NCBI GenBank assembly: GCA_958510825.1
Contig: OY294047.1
Location: 1,550,001-1,614,000, forward strand
Direction of reading: 5' to 3'
Origin: Brachypterus glaber
Lineage: Eukaryota > Arthropoda > Insecta > Coleoptera > Kateretidae
DNA: 64,000 bases
The notes beneath the pieces were generated by a model. It saw only the letters and a program-made list of their open reading frames with translations, was not told the DNA's origin and did no database searches. The position numbers and the translations under genes were made by a program. Below, in pieces: positions 36,023-48,404 of this stretch. How positions within the stretch are numbered: position 1 is the stretch's first letter; every line of letters begins with the position of its first letter.

Positions 36023-36769
36023 TAGAAAAATTCTAGGCTTAAATACATAGTTCTATATAGCCCATAATAGAAACACAGGGATGGCCCATATTGCAAAAAT
36101 ACTCGGTGTATACAAAAAAAGAGGTTATGTCTAAAACTCAGTAATTAGAAGAAAACTAATAAGCACACATCAAAGCCCGATTATGTGGCTTTAATTTGTT
36201 GCAGAAATGGTTTTGAAAACGTTGTTATCTATCAGGTAACGGAATTTATAAACTTACCTAAAAAAGTTCTGTGGCTTGATGAAAAGGAGGGAAATTAAAA
36301 ATAAATTCTCAAACGTCAACGAATGTATGAATTAATTAATGAATCTTTACTGTGGAAGTTTAACTTCGCCATTTACGATTTGCGATAGTCGGATGCAGAG
36401 AACTGCATCGGATAGCTGAGAAATCCACCTAGCCCATATTACAAGACCTAGCCCACATTTGCTACCCTTCCTCTATCTTTTTAACCAAGTTTGTTAGTTT
36501 GTTAGAGTTCCCGAAACTTGAAGTTACTTGTATTAAGCTTTCTTTAACAAAATCCGACTTAACAACTTGCATTGAGGGTTAATACAGCAACCCTGTACCG
36601 TCATGATGATACATGGTCTAAGTCTCATATCGTCGTTTTATTTCTCAACCGTGGGTTTCCAAAAAAATATATCAAAACTCATACAAACTCTAATTATACT
36701 AGTTTAAAATGTTTTACGCGCTGGTTATTTTAAAAATTTCTTACGCATTCTTACCCGCTGAATTAAAAT

Positions 36770-37400
36770 CCCCTAAGCCCCTTTGAAAGTGGGTAAAAGA
36801 GTCGGTTTATATTTAATAACTTAGGAACTCTTTGAAATATAGCAACAAGGTTTTGCATTTGAACTAATAAGATTCATATTTATATGTTATTTCCATGTAT
36901 TTATTTTAACCAAAGTCGTGCCATCAGTTTTTTGTCACAAACTTTTTTCTGTGTAACTTTTTTGTAATTTTATTATTGGAACATAATTCCTCAGGTCAAA
37001 ATGTATAAAAAAGGTACTGTTGTTGTATTACTGTAGGATTAACCGTTTTCGAGAAAAATTCATTGGAAGGTGAAATTCCACGGTTCGAGGACGAAAAATT
37101 AAATACTAAAATGTTAAAATACAAAATTTAAATCGTGCAGGATATATCAAAAGCTAAGAAAAAAAGTTCCTATACAATTAGGTCGAAAAATCGATTTTAA
37201 AGTTACTATAGCCCTTCAAAAAAAAGTGCATTTTTAGAAGAATACGGTTTTTTCTTACTTTCCAATGTATATTCAGCAACCTGCATCATTAAAATGTTGG
37301 CTTTTAACATTTTAGTATTTAATTTTTCGTCCTCTAAATGTGAAGTTTCACCTTCAAATTAATTCTTCTCGAAAACGGTTAATCCTACAGTATTACAAAT
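36770..37400 (+). repeat. Dispersed repeat H, long copy
   Basis: Direct-orientation match to 21150-21400 and inverted match to 2880-3400: CCCCTTTGAAAGTGGG, AGCAACAAGGTTTTGCATTT, TTTTTCTGTGTAACTTTTTT and ACTGTAGGATTAACCGTTTT. The last phrase occurs again, inverted, at about 37374-37394, showing internal foldback. No protein. Confidence 0.65.
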
Positions 37401-37411
37401 AGTTATTTATA

Positions 37412-37545
37412 TACCAAGGGACTAAACTGGCTGTTTTAGTCCCGCTGCATTAGTGTTTCCTGAGCAAGCGTAGCGAGCGAGGGAAACAGAAATGCAAGGG
37501 ACCAAAACAGCCAAGTTTAGTCCTGAGGTATATACACTATTTTTT
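37412..37545. mobile_element. Small foldback element with ACTAAACTGGCTGTTTTAGT arms
   Basis: TATATACCAAGGGACTAAAC at the left pairs with GTTTAGTCCTGAGGTATATA at the right. Inside, TGTTTCCTGAGC pairs with GAGGGAAACA. It would fold into a cruciform of about 130 bp. The TATATACCAAGG end resembles repeat S. Confidence 0.75.
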
Positions 37546-38489
37546 GCAGGACCAAACATAATTTAGGTAGGTAGATAAAATTAAAATTAAAAACCACGCG
37601 TCTAAAATCGGTTGTTTTATTTTCGTAATTTAATCAAGATGCCCGTAAATTGCGAAAAATCAGTTTCATGGCTATCGCGATTTCAATTGTTTTTTAATAT
37701 GGTTGACACAAACGTCAAAAAAATGGACGAAGATGATAAATTTTAAGTTATGTATAAATTGTTATAACAATGTTATTTTTAAAGGTTTTCTTTGTTAAAA
37801 TCAAAATAAATTGGTTTGAATCGCTAATTTATTACAAAACACCACCAAACCTAATTTTTGAACCAGCAAAGCACATAGTAGGTATAATATTTTAATATTA
37901 TCAAGGTTGCCGTGATTTTTATTCCCTAGGGAGAAAAACGGCAAGTTTAGCCCCGAAAATGAAAGCGTAAAATTAGGTTTTAGTCTTGGTCGTGCAAATA
38001 TATTTTGACTCCATTTCAAATACATCGTGCACAGTATACACGCGTTGATACTGTACTCCATGAAGTTTCATGTTTTATTTTTGTAATGCATGGAGTAACT
38101 GTATACATGTATACAGTTACATGTACAGTTACAGGAAAAAAAAAAGATTCTTGCCATTATCAAATATAAATGTCAACTTCGAGACTTGTTTTCTTTTTAA
38201 TATCCCATAACCCAGATATAATTAAAAATTGCTTTAAGTATACTGAAAGTGTGGCAATTAAATTTATAAAGCTTCTTGTTTAATACCAACGCAAATGTAC
38301 GTGAAATTAATATACAAATTTATAATATACGTATGTGACACATATATGTGTGTTTGCTATATCAACGTAGGTAGTTTATTTGAGTTGTAATACAAAATAA
38401 GCTTTGTTTATTCAACAAATTACCTGCCCTTCCTGAGAGCTCTCTTTGTATAATATGTATATTAAAGGTATGTTTCACAATGCGATATA

Positions 38490-39201
38490 CCGGGTGTCCC
38501 AACTCTATTTGCCCAGCGATTTTCTCCAAAACTAAAAGAGAGAATCAAGTCTTGCGAAAACCACCCTAAATTAGACAACTTAAACTATCTTTTAGCAACT
38601 ATTTAATGCTTTCAGCTCTTAAAATGTGGGCAGGGGGACTTATAGGGACATTTTTTAAGTGGCAAGGGGGGTCGTGTGATCATTTTAAAGCAAATAAAAT
38701 TCTCTATTGGACTGTATATTTTTTAATTTTTTTTAAGGTTTTGATTTTTTAATTTTTTGCGCTAAAAAATGCAATTTTTTAAGTATTTTTTTTTGTAAAT
38801 TTTTATTTATGTCAATTAAAATTAGTTTAAAATTATAATTTACTTTTTTTCATCATGAAATAAGTAATATTTAAAAAATTGTCTGATTTTTTAGAGATAT
38901 TTTGACAAAAATACCCATTTTCAATCCTATTATAAACCCACAAAAAAAATGTTAAAAAAATAAAAAAATATAGAGTTAAATGAAGCATTTTATAAGCTGT
39001 AAAATGATATATCACACGACTCCCCTTTCCATTTAAAAAAATGTCCCACTAAGCCCCCTGCCCACATTTCAAGAGCTGAAAGTATTAAATATATGCTGAA
39101 AGATAGCTTAAGTTGTCTTATTTAAGATGGTTTTCTCAGAATTTGATTATCACTTTTAGTTTACGAGAAAATCGCTGGGTAACTAGAGTTGGGACACCCG
39201 G
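38490..39201. mobile_element. Tc1/mariner-type foldback MITE (family M3)
   Basis: A 712-bp element with TIR CCGGGTGTCCCAACTCTA, flanked by TA (38488-38489 and 39202-39203). The subterminal CAGCGATTTTCTC and ACAACTTAAACTATCTTTTA pair with their complements, and so do interior blocks (AATGTGGGCAGGGGG and its partner), so the arms cover most of the unit. It shares its interior with 40437-41105. A repeat H terminus (CAGGGTTTAT) starts directly after the right TA. Confidence 0.9.
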
Positions 39202-39203
39202 TA

Positions 39204-39600
39204 CAGGGTTTATAAAAATAAATTTTAAGGGGTAATTCTACATTAAAAAATATGAAAAAGAGTTCCTGTAAAGGTGGATCCGTAAATGAGCCCTAAAGAA
39301 GCTACGACCCCCCAAAGGGTACATCTTGAAAGTAGTTTTTATTTAATATCCCTGGAACCATATAAACAACAGTAACACATTTAGGGACATACCTTGACAT
39401 TGGTAAAGGCTACAATGTTATGCAGTTTTTGTTTGGTAATTTTAACCCGGGACGTGCAAAATTTGGGGGGGCGATGTCACTTTTTTGCCCTAAACATTTT
39501 TAGCTGTAAATTTTTGACATTTTCTCAATAAGAAATGATTTTTTTAGTTAAAATACCCCTTATGTATACATGTTCACACTGTAGGTCCAACTGTTCTCGG
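39204..39600 (+). repeat. Dispersed repeat H copy with one terminus
   Basis: Begins CAGGGTTTATAAAAATAAAT and passes GAGTTCCTGTAAAGG and AGCTACGACCCCCC-type text before losing similarity. It shares the TA with the neighbouring M3 MITE. Confidence 0.5.
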
Positions 39601-40257
39601 ATAAATTGCAGCTAACACGTTGGTTGCCTATGACGCACACGTGGCCCATGTATACACTATACAAATTACAACCGGTAGCAAACGTATTAAAGAGATTATT
39701 TTTTAACGTTTTTATCAACCAATCATTTAACAATATTTCTGACCACGTGTTTATTTCTGTCCAATCATATTACAGTTATATTGGGAATTTTCTACTGTAG
39801 AAAATTCTAATGAGAATCGCTGTAGTATTTTGTTTTTCAATATTTCTCTTTTACAACAAGATTTCATATCTAAAACTAATTAATAATTAAATATGAATAT
39901 ATTACTATTTATAATTATTGTAATTATTTACCAAAAAATACCACAAAATATTCTTTTTATAAAATGTAATGACAGTTTTTATAGGTTGACTTTTATGAAT
40001 ATGTTGCAAGCCTAGCGCAACACCTCGCTAGTCAGTACTCCAATAAGTGACTGAATTAATTACAGAACCATAATTTACAATTTAAAAATGGACAAAAAAA
40101 GTTTTAGTTTAGCAATTAAGAATGGAATTAAATTAACCAAATTAAAGAGTATGCATGTGAAAATATTAAGATAAGCAATTAAACAATTTATATCTTTTTG
40201 CGATGAAAAAATATGAAAGTAGGTTTGACATATTATAAATCGTTAAAAAATAATCTG

Positions 40258-40430
40258 ACGAATTACACAAGATTCTTCGAATTATCGGGAAAAATTCACA
40301 GTTTTCATTCAAATTTGCTGTCAAAGGAAATAATTACTCCAGGGCGGTGCCCGGGTCGTAATTATTTCCAGACAGCAAAATTTCATAAAAACAGCGAATT
40401 TTTCCCGCATAATTCTCAGCCTCTTGTGTA
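40258..40430. mobile_element. Foldback element, ~80-bp arms
   Basis: GAATTACACAAGATTCTTCG pairs with the complement near 40400-40430, and AAATTTGCTGTC, GGAAATAATTAC pair across a 20-base GC-rich centre. It touches the M3 MITE that begins at 40437. Confidence 0.8.
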
Positions 40431-40436
40431 ATTATA

Positions 40437-41105
40437 CAGTGCGGTCCAAAAGTCACCCCCCCCCCCCCTTTTGAACGAGTTCAGATATCGACTTCAAATT
40501 TAGAACTCTTAAATAAGACAACTTAAACTTTTTTTTAGCATATATTTGATATTTTTAGCTCTTAAATTGTGGGCAGGGGGGCATGGGGGAAATTTTTTTA
40601 AATAGAAAGGGCGTCGTGTGATACATCATTTTAAAGCTTATAAAATTCTCTATTTAAACTAACATTTTTAATTTTTTTAAAAATGTTTTTAAGGTTTTGA
40701 TTTTTCAATTTTTTGTGCTAGAACATTCGATTTTTTAAGTTTTTTTTATAAATTTTTAATAATGTCAACTAAAATTAGTTTAAAAGTATAATTAACATTT
40801 TTTATGATGAAATTAGGCATTTCTTAAAAATTATTTGATTTTTTTTTAGAGGAATTTTGACATTAATACCCATTTTCAAACCCATTTTAAACCCATTTTT
40901 TTTTTAATTTAAAAATATGGAGAATTTTATAAGCTTTAAAATAATGTATTACACGACAGCCCTTTCCACATTTTAAGTGCTGAAAGTATTAAATATATGC
41001 TAAAAGATAGTTTAAGTTGTCTTATTTAAAAGTTCCAAATTTAAAGTCGATATCTCAACTGGTTTAAAAGTTAAGAGGGGGGGGGGTGACTTTTGGACCG
41101 CTCTG
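40437..41105. mobile_element. Tc1/mariner-type foldback MITE (family M3), second copy
   Basis: A 669-bp element with TIR CAGTGCGGTCCAAAAGTCAC followed by a C tract; the other end is GTGACTTTTGGACCGCTCTG. TA is present at both sides (40435-40436 and 41106-41107). Interior phrases (GACAACTTAAACT, CTCTTAAATTGTGGGCAGGG, TATATCATTTTAAAGC-like) match 38490-39201, although the terminal 15 bp differ, so the two are related elements with different ends. Confidence 0.9.
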
Positions 41106-41341
41106 TATATAAAAATTTCACGTTCTGAGCATAATAGGAACTAAAACATGCGCCAATAAAATTTTCAATACTGCGGGGCGATTCTTCATTATTATTTCTA
41201 AATAACCCTGTATATAGTTTGGGTATAATCCCGGCAGTTTCTGTGACGTCACGAATTGAACCAAAAGCAATAATAGGTAATGGAGCTCTCTACAACTAGA
41301 ATTATGAAACAAAAGACGTCTACCCTATCTCTATCTCATTT

Positions 41342-41431
41342 GTGCTACACTTTCCAGCCAACCAAATAAATACTGTATTTGTTTTTCATACAACAAATAC
41401 AGTATTTATTTGGTTGGCCGGAAAGTGTAGC
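41342..41431. repeat. Near-perfect 40-bp hairpin
   Basis: GCTACACTTTCCAGCCAACC and AAATAAATACTGTATTTGTT pair with complementary text ending at 41431 across about 10 bases, with a single mismatch. It may be a very small MITE. Confidence 0.9.
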
Positions 41432-41522
41432 AGTGAGCGGTAGGAACGAACATAGCTAATGTGAATCTGTAGAATAAGATAATTCTACTAAAATTTAGAT
41501 GGCGCCAGTAATTTCTTTAATA

Positions 41523-41620
41523 TAGTTACACTTTTCGCCCGGCCAAGTAAATATTGTATTTGTTCAACAAAGAACAAATACAGAATTTGTTTGGTTGGGT
41601 GGAAGTGGGAGTGTATGTAT
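41523..41620. repeat. Decayed second copy of the 40-bp hairpin
   Basis: AGTTACACTTTTCGCCCGGC, TATTGTATTTGTTC and their imperfect complements repeat the layout of 41342-41431, with more mismatches. Confidence 0.75.
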
Positions 41621-42136
41621 GTCTTCTATCCTTTTTGGGTAGAACTTTTGTCCCTGTCTAATCTAACGGGAGAAATCTCCATTGTAGGAGATCAAATTCG
41701 TACAAATATTTTAACAATGCCATTATTTTTGGTTTTATTATCGTATGTAGTTTAAAAATTATCATTAATTTTAATTAGAAATATTTATAAATATAACAAT
41801 AATAAAAATTTAAAAAAAGCTTTTTCCTACGCCTCAAAGTGGGAGTTTTTAAGGTTTTCCATTTTAAAATTCCAGAAGACCAGGAAGTTTTTTATTTATA
41901 ATTTCATTTTAGCACAAACGGCTTAAAAAACTATTATATATAAAATTTAAAATATATATTTTTTTATTTTAACTTTTTATTCGCTATTGTTTTTGACAAT
42001 AAAAAAGAATTTTATTTAAAAAATGCAAATATTAATAAATTAATTTTTATATTATTTTTTATTAATTACACATAAAAAGAAAAAAAGAAAATTATATTGT
42101 TCTATATTGTTCTAGTCGTAAAATAAATTAAATTAA

Positions 42137-42480
42137 TATTTTATCCAATACATACAGATAATAGGACAATTACCAGCTTTACTTTAAATAAATAAACTCA
42201 ATAATAACCCCCGCGTGACTTTTACTTTATTGAGTGGATAATTATTTATTTTACCCACTCAACTGTCACTTGTCAAATTATTTTCTTGTAATGTCATTAA
42301 AATTTTTAATAAAAATATGAATTCCTAAGCTATTTATTGGATAAAACCTTGTATGGCACTCATGGGTAAACCGATATTGCCCTCTCGAAAATTAACCTGC
42401 TTGGCTGACGCCTCGCAGGTTAATTTTCTCATAGGCAATATCTTATTTTACCCACTAGTACCATAAATAACTATTATTAA
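42137..42480 (+). repeat. Dispersed repeat D, copy 2
   Basis: Matches the reverse complement of 11485-11702 and, at its right part, 12430-12590. It includes a hairpin AAAATTAACCTGC / GCAGGTTAATTTT and the terminal phrase TTTACCCACTAGTACCATAA. Confidence 0.65.
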
Positions 42481-42724
42481 TCACAATTGTATATGTAATA
42501 CATACATTACATGTATTAATAAAGCTCGGGAAGTACGTAATTACCGGTCTGGACCTGTAAACTAAATAATACTGGTCTGCACCATAAATCAATAATTTCC
42601 GCTAGATGGCGCCACGGATTCAAATACACTGAAGCAAGATGGCTGAACTGCGGTTTTCATGATAAACACGATATATTTTGTTTAAAAAGTCAGTGTTGGA
42701 TAATTAAATTTTTACATTACATTT

Positions 42725-42988
42725 TTGTTTAACCTCGCACTATTCTACTTAATTAAGCATCCCCTAAGTCCAGGACTTGTGTGGGCTAGCAGTAGAGGGA
42801 AGCACCGGCTTTAATTGACTTTCAAACCAATTTATAGGGAGTGTCCGCTTCACTTACGCCTTCGCCAAATTTCAATTATTAATTAACTGAAAAAGGCAAA
42901 TTGGCGCCGGTGAGAATCGAACTCACGCTATTTTGGGTAGTAAACTCGTCAAGTACGACGCGGTAGTCCACTACACCAATCCTCCCAT
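42725..42988 (-). mobile_element. tRNA-derived SINE, copy 2, variant head
   Basis: On the minus strand the body and tail match the other two copies (GTCCTGGACTTAGGGGATGC, GGACACTCCC, TTAATTAATAATTGAAATTT). The head is different: GGGAGGATTGGTGTAGTGGA in place of GGGAGGCATAGCGTAGTGG, with a different middle, but the same B box GAGTTCGATTCTC. Thus one body carries two tRNA-like heads, defining two subfamilies. Confidence 0.85.
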
Positions 42989-42999
42989 AATAAATGTTA

Positions 43000-44110
43000 T
43001 AAAGGGTGCCTTTTGAGCTATCAACAAATGGTTTTTGTGGTTGTTTTTTTGAATTACGCGTATTTGAAGCTTTAGTTTTATATGATTGTACATTTCTTGT
43101 AAAATACAGGAAATGATTTGTGGTAAATATGAAAAGAAATAAAAAACGAAGTATTATAGTATTATTGTCTTCATTTCAATTCAAACATCTAAGTTTCAAA
43201 AAATTAGTAAGGTACTTTATTTTTAAATAAAAATAGTTGCGAATAAAATAGTATAAAAGTCTCCCGGAAAATGGTACTTTTCCTCGACCTATAAATAATA
43301 AATAAATTAATAAGGTATCGGAAAAGTACTATTTTCCTAGTTGACTTGTAATAATAATTGAATTATCTATGCTTTAATAAATAAGGAACATAACAATAAT
43401 GTAGGTATTTAAAAAAAGTAATGTCTATTTTAAAATAGATCCAATATTTTAAAATTTGGCCCCAAATATTTTACTCGTTTTTTTCTACTAATACTAGAAA
43501 ACTTAAATGTTATTATAAGTTTATGTACAGAAAATTTTGAGTTTAATTTCAATAAAATTAAACAAATTTATATATTAATAATAAATTGTGTACTTTAATA
43601 TAAATAAACCGAATATTAAATTTGTTTTTATTTTATTATATACCTATTTGATTTTGCTTGGTTTCTAATAACTATGTAGGTGTTATTAAAACTTATAAAG
43701 AATATTTTCCATTGAATTAACATAAAACATTATAAATATTTTTTAACATTTAAAATTAAATATAATTCAGAGGCCCGGTACTTTTCTTGCAAGCTATGAT
43801 TCATATTTTGTCTTCTTTTTTAACTTTTTTTATAGATACACTGGTAGGCGCGTTGTAGAGGGGGCAGCTGTCCGATAGCCGCTTTGCCGTTGATTCTTAT
43901 CAGTGTTTTTATACTACACTAGTGAACGTATGAACCGCTCGCTAACTCCCTAGGTCTGATAATTATATATTAAACATATACATGTATAGGACTTTATCCA
44001 AGCATGTAATATTAAATATATTAATTTATCCAAGCCTCGTTTTATTAATTTTAATTATTAATTATTAAAAAAATACTTTGTTAGGTGCATCAATTAAAAT
44101 AAGGATATAC
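43000..44110. other. AT-rich stretch, small hairpin only
   Basis: No gene was recognised. GAAAATGGTACTTTTCC near 43267 and GGAAAAGTACTATTTTCC near 43321 form an imperfect inverted repeat of unknown meaning. Confidence 0.4.
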
Positions 44111-44111
44111 A

Positions 44112-44840
44112 TACAGAATACTATTTTTCTACGACTGTTTTAGAATGTAAGCAAATACACACACCTTCCAAACACAGAATAAATCCATTCTGCCTCTAGA
44201 TACGGTATGAATATTCCGTATCAAGTGTTAGAATGAGCCCATGTAGTGCCATCTCTTATTTATAAAAGTAAAGAAAACTGTAGCAAAATTAGCAAAAATA
44301 TACAAATTTTACCATGAAATATTGAATAATTTAATGCAATTTAAAGATTTGCGTTAAAATTACATAAAGTTTATTGGTTTTTCTTAATATTTGACCAGTT
44401 TTTTATCAATTTAGTTCAAAAAATTAAAACTGCTCCATCTATTGTTAAATATTTAAACCTGATATCTGTTACAACAATCTGACATAACCTTCAATTTTTG
44501 CATTATAATTTGTAAATATATGCTAAAATTAAATAAAAATCTTTTTTAAGTACTTATTTGATAAAATTATTAAATAACATCAATTGCTTTATTTAAAAAT
44601 ATATGCTTTGTTGAATTTAAAATGTCGAGTCACAAAAAACATTGTTTTTAACCTTGTCCGCAGTTTAAAGCCATACAGTGTTTCATATTTGCAGTCGAAG
44701 AAAAAGTATAGTCTACAACACGTATGGAATAGTCATTCCGCGCTCGCGGGACCGTCATACTCGCCTGCCGGCTCGTATGATAAACTTTCCGCTCGCGCAG
44801 AATATTGTCTATTCCATACTAGTTATAGAATATACTATTC
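44112..44840 (-). repeat. Dispersed repeat F, copy 2
   Basis: Inverted full copy. Includes the GC-rich hairpin (44729-44820: ATTCCGCGCTCGCGG, CCGCTCGCGCAGAATATTG) and ends near CTAGTTATAGAATATACTAT. A frame on the plus strand, NLVRSLKPYSVSYLQSKKKY and on, is also open in the copy at 60848-61590 (other strand). It has no known domain and probably reflects shared sequence, not selection. Confidence 0.82.
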
Positions 44841-45824
44841 AGTAGTTCAATGTTTCAAAAATTTTAATTTCATGAGTAATGACAAAATTAGAGCACTGGA
44901 TAGGCAGGTTTGTTAAAGTAGGTAGGTAGGTAGTTTCCTGCGGAACCACTCAAACTGCCCACCTACCCTAAAAACCTACCAATCTAGGCAAATATAATAC
45001 GCCTAAACATTAAAACTTACCTTGCACAAAAATAAAGATATTTAACCTAGTTTATTGGATCTTCAATTAACAATTTGAATTAATTATCACTATGAACAAT
45101 GTGGACATTTAAAACAGAACCTTCAGGTTAGTCAAGATAAACAAAATTAGATTCACTTTGGATTATTGTATTTTATTCTATTATCTGTTTCTGCCCACTA
45201 TGAAAAAACTATAAAACTTTTTACTCTCATTTAAATATTACTATAGATATGTTTATGTTCACGTAAAATTTAGTTTCATTTCTAATGAATTAAATATATT
45301 TGGCATTTTAAAATGTTTTTCTTATTTTGTTTTGTTAAAATGTAATTAATAAAACTTAATATTAATAATTTATTGTTATAAACATGAATTAAATAACACT
45401 AGATTAATCTTAATATTATTTTTTGATGATAACATCCATAAATATTTATTCTATACTTTTAAAATAACAAATTGTCATTTCTACGTAAAATTTTCCACAA
45501 ATTTTCGTCCGACGTCTATTCGAAGAATAAGCGCGGCATACTGAGACTACGCGAGAGCTCGTGGTCTGGGAGCCGGCTTGCTGAGAGGAGATCCCGATCG
45601 TACAAAAGTTCTGTAAACTTTGATAGAGTTGACAGGACGCGCTTGAAGGCTCCAGCAGTGGCCTAGAGACGGCATGCGCCCAGGAAACACGTGCGACGCA
45701 CTGAGAGGTCCATTAGACTTCTAAAAGTCTTCCAATTTTAAGGATATATTAACATTGCTTTCCAATTTTGAAAATTTTCAAAATTTCGGAAAGCATTGTA
45801 TTCGTGCAAAAATTTTTAATTTGA

Positions 45825-45995
45825 TTTTAACCTTGTCCGCAGTTTAAAGCCATACAGTGTTTCATATTTGCAGTCGAAGAAAAAGTATAGTCTACAATAC
45901 GTATGGAATAGTCATTCCACGTCGCGGGACCGTCTGCCTGCCTGCCGCTAGTGCGGAATATTGTCTATTCCATACTAGTTATAGAATTTACTATT
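45825..45995 (-). repeat. Dispersed repeat F, short copy
   Basis: Only the GC-rich hairpin end remains (CCGCAGTTTAAAGCCATACA to CTAGTTATAGAATTTACTAT), with a decayed core. Confidence 0.8.
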
Positions 45996-46216
45996 TTTTT
46001 CCGAAGTAATGCCTCTTTATTTGATATAATGGTGTTTTTTCAATATCCGTCTTGCAAAGCCCATGCCTATACATAAATGTAAATTCAGTCAGATATAGAG
46101 TTTATGGGTAAATTCACCCAAAGTAAAAGTGCGAAAATGGGATGCAAGGAAATAGAAAAGCTGATAAATCGTGTCTTGGGACGTGTGTCTATGAATATTT
46201 TTATAGTCAGCCAATA

Positions 46217-46871
46217 CCCAGACAGCACAAAGATGACTTAAAGAGATCTTAAAGATGTCGTAGCTCGTCATTCAAGACGTCTTTAGAAAGTCGGTTTTCG
46301 CCGTATATGCATCTTAAAGACGTCTTAACGACGTCGTATGTTACAAAAGGTAACGTCTTTAAGACATCTTTTTTAAGACACCTTACTGACGCCTTGCACA
46401 GGCGACTTTACAACATAAAACCCCCTCCCATTTACGTTTCTAGTTACAGTCGTATTTATATAAAAACCGTAATAAGAATTAGAATGAGGGGTAATTTGTT
46501 TGTCAAAAAAAGATTTTAAAAATGTGATTTTTTAATTTTTTTTTCAGTTTTTTTTTTGAAAATTTCTTTTTTGTTTTTTTTTTAACTTTTTTCGTTTTTC
46601 GTTTTTCGTAGAAAGAAAATAAAAATGAAAAAAGATTATTTTTGATGGTAATGGTAATTTTTTTTAATAGTTGATTGTGGTTAATTTATTTTTAGCGATG
46701 AGTAAGACGTCTTGTAGCGATACTTAAAAGACATCTTATAGACATCATAATCAGATATATTTTAAACATCCCTAAAAAGAAGTCCATAAGATATTCTTTT
46801 TATGTCTTTAGGCGTCCAGACATAATTAAGATCTAAAAAAGAGGTCTTTAAGATATCATGTGCTGTCTGGG
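46217..46871. mobile_element. TIR element with CCCAGACAGCAC ends and subterminal repeats
   Basis: A 655-bp unit starts CCCAGACAGCAC and ends with the exact complement, with TA on both sides (46215-46216 and 46872-46873). Both subterminal regions are packed with variants of AAGACGTCTT and AAGATGTC (for example near 46275, 46315, 46345, 46705, 46725), facing each other. Such arrays are typical transposase-binding regions. The centre is T-rich and non-coding. Superfamily is not certain; TA flanks favour Tc1/mariner-like elements. Confidence 0.85.
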
Positions 46872-46980
46872 TATGTGTATTCCAGAGATTAACACTGAAA
46901 ATCTTGTACACCAGACCTAGGGTGTTAATACAACAAGTATATAAATACGTCATAAAAACCAGGAAAAATAAATAATAAAA

Positions 46981-47013
<33 letters not shown>
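46981..47013. repeat. (TTA)n microsatellite
   Basis: About eleven TTA units. It could be the tail of a lost LINE copy. Confidence 0.9.
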
Positions 47014-47015
<2 letters not shown>

Positions 47016-47847
47016 AAAAACACTTTGGTGCGCCTTGGCCAAAATTTTAAATTCTTCTTCTTCCTTTTTTTTTGGCCTTTTCTCAGTGAGATAATTAGCC
47101 AGATCCCTCTTAGTTACTCAATTCACCAAGAGTGGTTCTTGTCTGGCTTTTTCACCATGCCCACTCCTGTTTTGATTATACATAGAAAATTTCCAGTCTT
47201 CTGTAGACCTTTTCTTTTTCGTTTCCTTCTTCCCTTTTCGTGTTTGCTGTTGGTTGTGTTAGCTGTTGACAAGGCTTTTTATTATAATTTGTAATTATAT
47301 TTGCGCATGCGCTAGTATATAAAAAATTCTGAACGTATAAAAACTTCTTCACGTGATAGTTGCTTCTAAATCAAAATTTATCGGCATTATAAATGATTAA
47401 AAAAACATAAAATTCCCCTCTTACTCCAATATAATCACATGTTCGTCATTTTACTGCACATCATCCATACAATCACTATAAAATATATAAAATCGAATCC
47501 GGGGCATATCTATGATAGCAAATAAATAAATAAATAACTAATATTAAAACACTTGATGCTAAAAATTAAACGCGATTAACAGATTACATAATTCTTGCCA
47601 AAAGTACTTTCACGGGTGAAAAGCAACTGAATTTTAAATTCATATTTAGTGTATAGGCGCTTTTACACTTCAGCGTTTGACGCTGGCGGCATATCCCCAC
47701 CATTCTGTCTATCAGCTCTCGCCGGCGATCTCCGCTATTTCCGTTTACAGTTCAGGATTTTGCGCTGGCGGCGGCGCGTTTGTAGGTTATGTCATTATAA
47801 ATGTGTGTGTATTCATTTCTTGAATTTCCTGCTGATTTAAACGCACG

Positions 47848-48404
47848 GTATATACATTACAAAATTTCTGGGGACTCATTTTGATCAGAATCTTTCCTGG
47901 GACACCCACTGACATTAATCCTTATAGTACTAGACAGAGCCGCAATCTACAAATACCCAGGCATAGAACTTCTTTCTATAAGAGATCACCATTATACTGT
48001 TGTATTACTTTTTATAATAAACTGCCGTCTGATCTGCGAGAAATCCCTTCATATAATATTTTTAAAAAATCTGTAAAACAATTTTTTATTGATAAAGCTT
48101 ATTATACAGTTAGTGAATTTCTGTCTGATAATTAGCTCAATAATTTTAATGTGTTATATTTGTTTATTAATTTTTAATTGTTCTATTGTGCCTTTTTTTT
48201 TTTTGTATGTACTGTTACCGAATTTTTGTTGGATACGGAACACATATTTTGAGGTGGACTTAGTTATTTTTTTTTCTAATTAATTTTTTTGACTGACTTG
48301 TATATGTACCTTAATGATTTTTTTCTATATATACTTATATTTTTGACTTGCCATATGTACTTTATGTATCTGTAATGGTAAATAAACATTATTATTATTA
48401 TTAT
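47848..48404 (+). pseudogene. Jockey/CR1-like LINE 3' end, internally deleted
   Basis: Reads ITKFLGTHFDQNLSWDTH, a stop, then DINPYSTRQSRNLQIPRHR, FYNKLPSDLREIPSYNIFKK and DKAYYTVSEFLSDN with stop at 48133. The first string is the post-thumb LGIH motif and the second the ORF2 end, so about a hundred codons between them are missing. The 3' region ends GGTAAATAAACATTATTATT in an (ATT)n tail at about 48389-48404. It belongs to the same group as 29766-32265 but is not the same family. Confidence 0.88.

Noticed and set aside
44584..44916. 110-residue plus-strand frame also open at 60788-61105 on the minus strand
   Set aside because: It lies within dispersed repeat F. Similarity follows DNA homology, the sequence has no recognised domain, and the GC-rich hairpin dominates its composition.
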